Positions 8,397-13,869 of a DNA stretch of 13,869 bases are shown one piece after another. Both the position numbers and the translations under genes were made by a program. Within the stretch, counting starts at the first letter, position 1; each line of letters starts with the position of its first letter. This DNA is from Bacteroidota bacterium (GTDB lineage Bacteria; Bacteroidota; Bacteroidia; Chitinophagales; Chitinophagaceae), in the NCBI GenBank assembly GCA_028877005.1, contig JAGWPI010000044.1, forward strand, positions 1-13,869, in the 5' to 3' direction. The notes beneath the pieces are model-generated. The model had not been told where the DNA came from, searched no databases, and saw only the letters and a program-made list of their open reading frames with translations.

Positions 8397-9005
8397 CTAT
8401 TCCAGCCATTCACCAGCACCCATTCTTATAATTTCATAAGTATCATGGGTACAGTCAATAATTGTGGAAGGTATCATACCTCCAATACCGCCATCTACCA
8501 CTATGTCTACTAATTTTTCAAAATTTTCATGTATTAATTCAGGGTCGGTATATTCTTCAACCAAATCGCCGGGTAAGGAGGCACTTAGTAAAGGATGTTC
8601 TAATTGCTGCACAATGGATAATGCAATATGATTATTGGGTATTCTTAATCCAATGGTGTTTTTTTTGCTCTGTAAAATTTTGGGAACCTGTTTGCTGGCC
8701 GGTAAAATAAAAGTATAGGGCCCGGGTAAATACTTTTTTAAAATGCGGTACAAGGGGGTATCAATACTTTTGGTATACTTACTTAAATCGCTCAAATCGT
8801 AACACACAAAACTAAGCTGCGCTTTTTGCGGATCAATATGTTTTATCCTTGCAATACGCTCAATGGCTTTGTGTTGAAATATATCACATCCTAAACCATA
8901 AATGGTATCGGTTGGGTATATAATAATACCCCCATCCAGCAAGCATTCTTTAATCATGCTTAAATGTCGCGGATCGGGATTAATTGGGTGTACTTTTAAT
9001 AACAT
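8397..9005 (-). CDS. Sua5/YciO/YrdC-family protein, YciO-like
   Basis: This 202-residue single-domain protein belongs to the family that includes TsaC/Sua5, which makes threonylcarbamoyl-AMP for the tRNA t6A modification. The nucleotide-binding fold motifs are visible: YPTDTIYGLG (30-39), PGPYTFIL (94-101) and TIGLRIPN (117-124). The details are closer to E. coli YciO than to TsaC/YrdC. After the first motif it reads RIKHIDPQKAQLSFVC, without the KxR-P pattern of TsaC, and it has S141-A-S-L where TsaC/Sua5 proteins usually have SAN. The domain begins at the N-terminus and there is no C-terminal Sua5 extension. Automated annotation would probably call it threonylcarbamoyl-AMP synthase, but that is not secure. 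The stop TAG faces the ribonuclease HII stop with a 2-bp gap. Confidence 0.85.
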   Translation of the reverse strand: MLLKVHPINPDPRHLSMIKECLLDGGIIIYPTDTIYGLGCDIFQHKAIERIARIKHIDPQKAQLSFVCYDLSDLSKYTKSIDTPLYRILKKYLPGPYTFILPASKQVPKILQSKKNTIGLRIPNNHIALSIVQQLEHPLLSASLPGDLVEEYTDPELIHENFEKLVDIVVDGGIGGMIPSTIIDCTHDTYEIIRMGAGEWLE

Positions 9006-9185
9006 ACTGTAAGTTACTACATCACTTTTTTACACCCAAAGTATTCATGGCTTATTTTTTAAGTATCAATACCCAAATGCTTCATTTCATGCTTTTTTAT
9101 GAGATATTGTAACCGTTAATACCAAAACTGCACTTTGTTATTTGAAATATAAATTTGCACTTATTTTTGTAGTTAAAATTTGTGT
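9006..9185. promoter_or_regulatory. Divergent intergenic region with direct repeats
   Basis: This 180-bp gap separates the divergent YciO-like and cupin genes and should carry both promoters. It contains an imperfect direct repeat: CCCAAA-N3-TTCAT at 9035-9048 and again at 9072-9085, 37 bp apart, each followed by a CTT and T-rich run. No exact TAnnTTTG was found facing the YciO-like gene. No coding frame is apparent. Confidence 0.4.
9141..9169 (+). promoter_or_regulatory. Candidate promoter of the cupin gene
   Basis: TTTG at 9141-9144 and TATTTTTG at 9162-9169 match the Bacteroidota -33 and TAnnTTTG -7 elements with a 17-bp spacer. Transcription would start about 10 bp before the ATG at 9186, a short leader. 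A second exact -7 match, TAAATTTG, at 9150-9157 would give a longer leader but lacks a good -33 TTG. Confidence 0.45.
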
Positions 9186-10085
9186 ATGCAGTTACAAAAG
9201 GTAGATGTAGTAGCTGATATTTCAGGTAATGAATTTCAACAATATTATTACAAACCATTACAGCCTTTGGTTATTAAAAATCTAAGTAAACAATGGCCTG
9301 CACTGAATAAATGGAATTGGGACTATTTTAATGCATTAATAGGTAACCATAAAGTAGCCTTGTATAATAATATAAAAAGTGATGCTTATACCCCCATTAA
9401 TACTGCTGATGATTACAAAACATTTGGAGAATATATTGAAATGATACGCAAAGGGCCGGCCGGTTGGCGTATTTTTTTGTTCAATATATTTGAACATGCA
9501 CCACAATTAATTGAAGATTTTACTTGGCCGGATTACTTAATGAAAGGGTTTGTAAAAAAATTTCCGATGTTATTTACCGGTGGTGCAGGATCTATTACCC
9601 ACATGCACTTTGATATTGATTTAAGTCATATACTACATACACAGTTTATAGGCAGAAAACGGGTATTATTATTCCCATATGAAGAACAAGATAAGTTATA
9701 CCGTAAACCTTTTGAAGTTTTAAGCTTAGCTGATTTTAGCCATTATTACACAGGAAACGGACTGCCGGACTATACAGCTTTTCCTGCTTTAAAACAAGCA
9801 AAAGGTTATGAAGTAGTTTTAGAACATGGCGATACCTTGTTTATGCCTGCCGGTTATTGGCATCATATGGAATATATTGATAGTGGATTTGCTATGAGTT
9901 TACGTGCACTTCAATCATCTTTTTTTGGCAAGGCCAAAGGTGTATGGAATTTATTGGGTATGCGAACTATTGATACCATTATGAAGAAAACCGCTCCAAA
10001 ACCCTGGTATAACTGGAAGCTAGAACGAATTTACCGAAATGCTGCTCCTTATGTAGTGCAACAACCGCAATTCTGTAAATCTTAG
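9186..10085 (+). CDS. Cupin-like (JmjC-type) Fe(II)/2-oxoglutarate oxygenase
   Basis: This 299-residue protein matches the cupin_8/JmjC-like family, which includes FIH-type protein and RNA hydroxylases. The double-stranded beta-helix core spans about 125-245. Iron ligands are visible as H141-F-D143 in THMHFDID and H226 in GDTLFMPAGYWHH, a typical final-ligand motif. K158 in GRKRVLLFP is positioned to bind 2-oxoglutarate. The N-terminal part (PLVIKNLSKQWPALNKW, 27-43) is the usual family opening. All metal ligands are present, so an active oxygenase is likely, but the substrate cannot be read from sequence. The ATG at 9186 is preferred to an in-frame TTG at 9180. The gene appears monocistronic; the next + strand locus is a pseudogene. 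Stop is TAG. Confidence 0.88.
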   Translation: MQLQKVDVVADISGNEFQQYYYKPLQPLVIKNLSKQWPALNKWNWDYFNALIGNHKVALYNNIKSDAYTPINTADDYKTFGEYIEMIRKGPAGWRIFLFNIFEHAPQLIEDFTWPDYLMKGFVKKFPMLFTGGAGSITHMHFDIDLSHILHTQFIGRKRVLLFPYEEQDKLYRKPFEVLSLADFSHYYTGNGLPDYTAFPALKQAKGYEVVLEHGDTLFMPAGYWHHMEYIDSGFAMSLRALQSSFFGKAKGVWNLLGMRTIDTIMKKTAPKPWYNWKLERIYRNAAPYVVQQPQFCKS

Positions 10086-10148
10086 TAGTAACAATAAACA
10101 TTATTCAATTTTAACTAAATATTGTACCTTATTAACATTTGTTTGTAT

Positions 10149-10178
10149 ATTGATGTATTATTTTTAAAATTCATCAAT
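10149..10178. repeat. Inverted repeat upstream of the OMP pseudogene
   Basis: ATTGATG (10149-10155) and CATCAAT (10172-10178) form a perfect 7-bp inverted repeat around a 16-bp AT-rich spacer, 11 bp before the pseudogene start codon. No T-run follows, so it is not a typical terminator. It could be a leftover operator or a hairpin in the leader. Confidence 0.35.
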
Positions 10179-10189
10179 CTACATTTAAT

Positions 10190-10882
10190 ATGAATAAAAA
10201 ATTACTCCTGCTTATTTATTTTGTTGGAATGTATGTGGCCAGTTAGTCACAATTAGCAGCCGGCAATCAATTAATTGGTCCTTCACTTAGTATTAGTTTA
10301 AATAAACAAGTTTTTGAAAATTCAACAACAGTTACTAATTCAACAAATTCACAAGGAATTGGTATTGGGTTTAATTGGATAAAAATGAAAACCGCTACAG
10401 ATGGATATGGTGTAAGTATAGGCTATAGTTATTCTAAATATAACAACTTTGGCAGTTCTGCAAATGATTATGCAAATCAAAGAAATAATTCAGTTAACTT
10501 AAGTGTATTTAAACGAAAATATACCCCTATTCATTCAAAATGGAGTTTATTCTATGATGTTGGATTGTCCGGAGCAATCAATAAAACAAAAAATATTCAA
10601 TCAGGTTCTTTTGGCGCTTAGTACACCTACGCTGGCGTAAAAGGGGTATTCTGTTCAGGCATTTGCTTATCCCGGAATAAGTTATTTTATTAAAAAAATT
10701 TTTTTGTAGATATATCGCTACCTAATTTTTTATTGGCTTCTTTTTATCATGAATAAGATACCTATCCTCCCTCTTTTAATTCCAATCTATCAAACTACAC
10801 TAACTCTTTTTATTTTAATAGTACTGTTACCTCAGGCAATTTTTTTAATAACATGGCAATAAACTTTCGTTGGATTTTATAG
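10190..10882 (+). pseudogene. Decayed outer-membrane beta-barrel protein gene
   Basis: A 230-codon frame can be reconstructed from the ATG at 10190 to the TAG at 10880-10882. It opens with a signal peptide (MNKKLLLLIYFVGMYVAS) and continues with strand-like text such as GIGIGFNWIKM, GYGVSIGYSYSKYNNFG and WSLFYDVGLSG, and ends in MAINFRWIL, a typical barrel C-terminus. It is interrupted by in-frame stops at 10244-10246 (TAG, inside the signal peptide), 10619-10621 (TAG) and 10754-10756 (TAA). An apparent extra G in the GGGG run at 10643-10646 shifts the frame; the +1 frame then reads YSVQAFAYPGISYFIKK, and an apparent lost A in the poly-A run at 10692-10698 restores the original frame, which continues FFVDISLPNFLLASFYHE. 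This is a general Bacteroidota beta-barrel protein of unknown role, now non-functional. The sequence remains well readable, so the decay looks recent. Confidence 0.85.
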
Positions 10883-10888
10883 TACATT

Positions 10889-10922
10889 AAAAAGCCATCA
10901 TTGTTTACGGTGATGGCTTTTT
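10889..10922. terminator. Strong bidirectional intrinsic terminator
   Basis: AAAAAGCCATCA (10889-10900) pairs perfectly over 12 bp with TGATGGCTTTTT (10911-10922) around a 10-base loop. The right arm ends in a T-run on the + strand and the left arm gives a T-run on the minus strand. It therefore suits both the OMP pseudogene (+, ending at 10882) and the korB gene (-, ending at 10946). This is the clearest terminator in the window. Confidence 0.9.
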
Positions 10923-10945
10923 GTTTTAAATGTGTTATATATGAA

Positions 10946-11980
10946 TTAGGCAATTTCCCATACTTCACGGCCACGTAGTAATTTATCTAAATCGCCCTTG
11001 CCTTTTGAGGCAATAACTTCTTCTATTTGCAAAGACATTAATTCTTCATAACAAGGCCTGTCTGTTTCATAAAATACACCAAATGGACGAGGAAAATGGT
11101 GGCCAGATTTATGTGCATCATCAAACATACGTACTAGAATTTGTGCTTTATAAAAATCACGTTCATCATGTACCCATAAATCGTCAGTGCTATATTGGCT
11201 GCCCAGTTCTACCACTTCGGGTTGTAATCCGTTTAAGCGGATACCTTTATTTTGTGCAGCGCCAAAAATGAGTGGCTTGCCTTGCTCTAAATAAAGCCCT
11301 TCTTCTAATTTGGTTGCTTTTTCTGTAAAAATTTCAAAAGCGCCATCATTAAAAATATTGCAGTTTTGATAAATTTCTACAAATGAAGTACCCTTGTGTG
11401 CAGCTGCGCGCAATAAGGTTTGTTGCAGGTGCTTAGGGTCACGGTCCATGCTACGGGCAATAAAAGTTCCATCGGCACCTAATGCCAAAGCCAATGGATT
11501 GAAAGGATGATCAATACTACCAAAAGGGGTTGATTTGGTAATTTTATGTTCTTCAGATGTTGGTGAATATTGGCCTTTGGTTAAGCCATATATCTGGTTG
11601 TTAAATACCAACATATTTACATCAAAATTACGGCGCAGTAAATGAATGGTATGGTTACCACCTATGCTTAAACTGTCACCATCGCCACTAATTATCCAAA
11701 CACTTAAATCCGGTCTGGTGGCCTTTAAACCACTGGCAATAGCCGTAGCGCGGCCATGAATGGAGTGCATACCAAATGTATTCATATAATAAGGGAAACG
11801 GCTACTACAACCAATTCCCGATATAATGGCAAAATTTTCTTTGGGTATGCCTAATGTGGGCATTACTTTTTGTACCTGTGCTAATATAGAATAGTCGCCG
11901 CATCCGGGGCACCAGCGTACTTCCTGATCGGTGGCAAAATCCTTGGCTGTTAGGGTAGCTGTGGCTACAACTTCGCTCAT
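10946..11980 (-). CDS. korB: 2-oxoacid:ferredoxin oxidoreductase, beta subunit
   Basis: This 344-residue subunit binds thiamine diphosphate and an iron-sulfur cluster in the enzyme that oxidatively decarboxylates a 2-oxoacid (most likely 2-oxoglutarate) to the acyl-CoA with ferredoxin as acceptor. Visible features are C24-P-G-C27-G, C58 in GIGCSSRFPYY and C207 in YQNCNIF, the four expected cluster cysteines. The thiamine diphosphate motif runs from GDGD (99-102) to N127-N128 and is intact. The HSIHGRATAIASGLK segment (72-86) is also typical. Length fits the beta subunit. The alpha subunit, normally directly upstream, is not in the window; instead a CMD-family gene lies 61 bp upstream on the same strand. 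Substrate preference cannot be settled from this subunit alone. The 3' end is served by the terminator at 10889-10922. Confidence 0.93.
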   Translation of the reverse strand: MSEVVATATLTAKDFATDQEVRWCPGCGDYSILAQVQKVMPTLGIPKENFAIISGIGCSSRFPYYMNTFGMHSIHGRATAIASGLKATRPDLSVWIISGDGDSLSIGGNHTIHLLRRNFDVNMLVFNNQIYGLTKGQYSPTSEEHKITKSTPFGSIDHPFNPLALALGADGTFIARSMDRDPKHLQQTLLRAAAHKGTSFVEIYQNCNIFNDGAFEIFTEKATKLEEGLYLEQGKPLIFGAAQNKGIRLNGLQPEVVELGSQYSTDDLWVHDERDFYKAQILVRMFDDAHKSGHHFPRPFGVFYETDRPCYEELMSLQIEEVIASKGKGDLDKLLRGREVWEIA

Positions 11981-12041
11981 GGCTTACAATTTATTTCAAT
12001 AAATAGGTTAGCGAATTTACGTAATTCTTTTCGCTGTGTAC

Positions 12042-12386
12042 CTAAATTTTTTGCAATTCTTCCCAATATTCTGCCCCTCGGCGTGTATGGGGTATTACAA
12101 TAGTGCCCCCTACTATATTGGCTATGGCAAATACTTCATAAATAGCTTCGGTACTAATGCCCAACTCTTTACATTTACCTAAATGGTATTTTATACAGTC
12201 ATCACACCTTAATACCATACTGGCTACTAAACCCAACATTTCTTTAGTGGCTGCATCTAAAACACCGGGTTCGTAGGTATTGGTATCTAAATTCCATAGC
12301 CTTTTTAATACCAGGTTATTTTTACTTAAAATAACATCGTTCATTTTTAAACGATAGTCATTAAACTCGTTTACCATTTTACTCAT
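12042..12386 (-). CDS. Carboxymuconolactone decarboxylase (AhpD-like) family protein
   Basis: This 114-residue protein has the CMD/AhpD signature: E49 followed by LVASMVLRC61-D-D-C64-I-K-Y-H68. The C-x-x-C-x-x-x-H arrangement is the thiol redox site of AhpD-like peroxidase partners. A second histidine, H100 (VIPHTRRG), lies near the C-terminus. Members with the CxxC pair are usually thiol-dependent peroxidase or disulfide-reductase proteins rather than true decarboxylases. The physiological role here is not known. It sits 61 bp upstream of korB on the same strand and is likely co-transcribed, which would place a redox protein beside an oxygen-sensitive enzyme. An alternative start is Met4. 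Stop is TAG. Confidence 0.85.
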   Translation of the reverse strand: MSKMVNEFNDYRLKMNDVILSKNNLVLKRLWNLDTNTYEPGVLDAATKEMLGLVASMVLRCDDCIKYHLGKCKELGISTEAIYEVFAIANIVGGTIVIPHTRRGAEYWEELQKI

Positions 12387-12416
12387 GTGTCAAAATTTTT
12401 TGTAAAAGTATTGTAA

Positions 12417-12433
12417 GCAATCGATTGCGATTG
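12417..12433. promoter_or_regulatory. Palindrome between the CMD gene and gnd
   Basis: GCAATCGATTGC (12417-12428) is a perfect 12-bp palindrome whose right arm overlaps a tandem CGATTG-CGATTG (12422-12433). It lies 31 bp upstream of the CMD start codon on the minus strand, and about 80 bp upstream of gnd, in the divergent intergenic region. It is a plausible regulator-binding site for one or both genes, with no direct proof. Confidence 0.35.
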
Positions 12434-12512
12434 TCGAAATAAGTTAATTGTAACATCACTTTTCCATTATTTAAATACATATTGCCTAATTTGCAGTTTT
12501 AAATAATAGGAT

Positions 12513-13869
12513 ATGACAACCAACTTATTTCATTTTGGCATGATTGGCTTAGGTACAATGGGCCGTAATTTATTGCTCAATTTAGCCGATCATGGCTACT
12601 CTGTGATTGGATTTGATAAAGATGAACAAAAGGGTGCTGCATTATTGAATGAGTCTACTCCACAACATAAAGTGAAAGCCGTTAGTAGTTTAACCGATAT
12701 GGTGCAACAACTAGAACAACCTCGTAAAATAATGATGCTGGTACCTGCCGGCAAGCCCGTAGATGATGTAATTGAAAGTTTATTGCCATTATTACAGCCC
12801 GGCGATATTGTAATTGATGGCGGTAACTCATTTTTTGAAGATACTTTACGCCGAACTACCTATATGCAAAGCAAGCAAATGCACTTTGTTGGTATGGGTG
12901 TTTCGGGCGGGGAGAAGGGTGCCCGGTTTGGCCCCAGTATTATGCCCGGTGGTGATGTAGTTGCCTGGAAAAACCTGCAACCTTTATTAGAAGCTGTTTC
13001 TGCCAAAGTAAATGGCCAACCTTGTGTGGCTTATATGGGCAAAGATGCTGCGGGTCATTATGTTAAAATGGTTCATAATGGTATTGAATATGCCATTATG
13101 CAATTAATTAGTGAAGTATACGATGTGTTAAGAACAGGATTACAATTAGATAATTTAGCTATACATGAGGTATTTAAACAGTGGAATGAAGGTGAATTAA
13201 AAAGTTTTTTAATTGAAATATCTGCTCAAATATTTCTGCAAAAAGATCCTGAAACCGGCAAAGATTTGGTAGATGTTATTTTAGATAAAGCGGGCTCAAA
13301 AGGTACCGGTAAATGGACCAGCCAAGAGGCAATGAACCTCCCCATCAGTATTCCCACCATTGATATAGCCGTAGCATTTAGAGATATTTCTGTGTATAAA
13401 GATGAACGAGTTGCTGCAGAAGCTTTATATCAACCTAAACGTATGCCCATTGCTGTAGATAAAAATTTATTTATTCAACAATTGGGTAATGCTCTTCAGG
13501 CTGCTATCATTATTTGCTATGCGCAAGGCTTAGCTATGTTACACAAAGCTTCTTCTGCCTATGCAATGGATATTCCTTTACAAGATGTGGTAAAAATTTG
13601 GCGTGGAGGCTGTATTATTCGCTCTTTGTTGTTAGAAAATTTTTATACTGCTTATCAAAATAATCCCGATTTACCCAATATATTGTTAGATACACAATTA
13701 GCGCAACTGCTACAGTCTAAAGAAGCTGCACTTCGTACAGTAATAGTACAGGCTGTTCAAAGTAAAATTGCTGTAGCCGGACTAATGAGTGCACTTGGTT
13801 ATTTAGATGCTTATACCGATGCAAATATGCCTGTTAATCTTATACAAGCACAGCGCGATTTATTTGGCG
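12513..13869 (+). CDS. gnd: 6-phosphogluconate dehydrogenase, decarboxylating (3' end cut off)
   Basis: The window contains 452 codons of a pentose-phosphate enzyme that converts 6-phosphogluconate to ribulose 5-phosphate and CO2 with reduction of NAD(P)+. The Rossmann motif G12-L-G-T-M-G17 is near the N-terminus. Substrate motifs include GGNSFFEDTLRR (103-114), GVSGGEKGARFGPSIMPGG (129-147), and the catalytic K185 and E192 in YVKMVHNGIEY. DKAGSKGTGKWT lies near 250 and NLIQAQRDLFG near the end. Typical length is about 470 residues, so roughly 20 are missing at the window edge. The residues after the second beta strand read F34-D-K-D37, where NADP-dependent enzymes usually have N-R-S/T, which suggests NAD+ use. 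No exact TAnnTTTG was found upstream; CTAATTTG at 12486-12493 is one base off. It is divergent from the CMD gene. Confidence 0.94.
   Translation, partial: MTTNLFHFGMIGLGTMGRNLLLNLADHGYSVIGFDKDEQKGAALLNESTPQHKVKAVSSLTDMVQQLEQPRKIMMLVPAGKPVDDVIESLLPLLQPGDIVIDGGNSFFEDTLRRTTYMQSKQMHFVGMGVSGGEKGARFGPSIMPGGDVVAWKNLQPLLEAVSAKVNGQPCVAYMGKDAAGHYVKMVHNGIEYAIMQLISEVYDVLRTGLQLDNLAIHEVFKQWNEGELKSFLIEISAQIFLQKDPETGKDLVDVILDKAGSKGTGKWTSQEAMNLPISIPTIDIAVAFRDISVYKDERVAAEALYQPKRMPIAVDKNLFIQQLGNALQAAIIICYAQGLAMLHKASSAYAMDIPLQDVVKIWRGGCIIRSLLLENFYTAYQNNPDLPNILLDTQLAQLLQSKEAALRTVIVQAVQSKIAVAGLMSALGYLDAYTDANMPVNLIQAQRDLFG

Noticed and set aside
8195..8431. Open frame inside ribonuclease HII in another phase
   Set aside because: It overlaps conserved RNase HII motifs and shows no family features.
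10385..10621. A 78-codon open frame that could be called a small hypothetical protein
   Set aside because: It is the middle part of the reconstructed 10190-10882 barrel gene, with homologous-looking barrel sequence in the same frame on both sides, no signal peptide of its own and no start signal.
10190..10882. In-frame TAG codons as possible stop-codon recoding
   Set aside because: TAG is the normal stop of the patatin, YciO-like, cupin and CMD genes here, and the locus also has a TAA and frameshifts, so decay explains it better.
11989..12004. ATTTATT-TC-AATAAAT palindrome just upstream of korB
   Set aside because: Apart from one central C it is made of A and T only, in AT-rich intergenic DNA, and lacks a terminator tail or promoter match, so it is weak evidence of function.
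12486..12493. CTAATTTG as a gnd promoter -7 element
   Set aside because: It misses the first base of TAnnTTTG and no TTG lies 17-23 bp upstream.
1..13869. tRNA, rRNA, CRISPR array, insertion sequence, integrase or toxin-antitoxin system
   Set aside because: I looked for clover-leaf or regularly spaced repeats, transposase-like proteins and small paired genes and saw none.

Overview
The window looks like an ordinary chromosomal segment of a low-GC member of the Bacteroidota, most likely close to the Chitinophagaceae. The evidence is the AT-rich sequence, weak or absent Shine-Dalgarno sites, TAnnTTTG-type -7 promoter elements, a DUF4270 lipoprotein beside a beta-barrel protein, a membrane-anchored patatin and a COX15-type heme A synthase. 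The family-level placement is an inference; no rRNA or tRNA gene is present to confirm it.

Layout. Bases 1-290 hold no recognisable gene. A two-gene cell-envelope unit follows on the + strand: a DUF4270 lipoprotein (291-1661) and an outer-membrane beta-barrel protein (1671-2936). Next is a lipoprotein N-acetylmuramoyl-L-alanine amidase (3045-4262). Two minus-strand membrane proteins come next: a 750-residue patatin-like lipase with about seven membrane helices (4270-6522) and heme A synthase (6643-7704). Ribonuclease HII (+, 7813-8394) converges almost stop-to-stop with a Sua5/YciO/YrdC-family protein (-, 8397-9005). A cupin/JmjC-type Fe(II) oxygenase (+, 9186-10085) is followed by a decayed beta-barrel gene (10190-10882) that only appears when the sequence is read through three stops and a compensating frameshift pair. 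A strong bidirectional terminator (10889-10922) separates that relic from a 2-oxoacid:ferredoxin oxidoreductase beta subunit (-, 10946-11980) and a CMD/AhpD-like protein (-, 12042-12386). A 6-phosphogluconate dehydrogenase (+, 12513 to the window end) is cut about 20 codons before its expected end.

How the genes relate. The first three genes all concern the outer membrane and wall. The rest are mostly independent housekeeping genes: respiration (heme A), RNA:DNA hybrid removal, central carbon metabolism (KorB, Gnd), and one putative hydroxylase. I see no phage, insertion sequence, CRISPR array, toxin-antitoxin or defence system. I found no convincing novel multi-gene system. The observations most worth a second look are the OMP pseudogene, the acidic residues in the Gnd cofactor pocket that point to NAD+, the KorB gene without an adjacent alpha subunit but paired with a CMD protein, and the seven-helix patatin.
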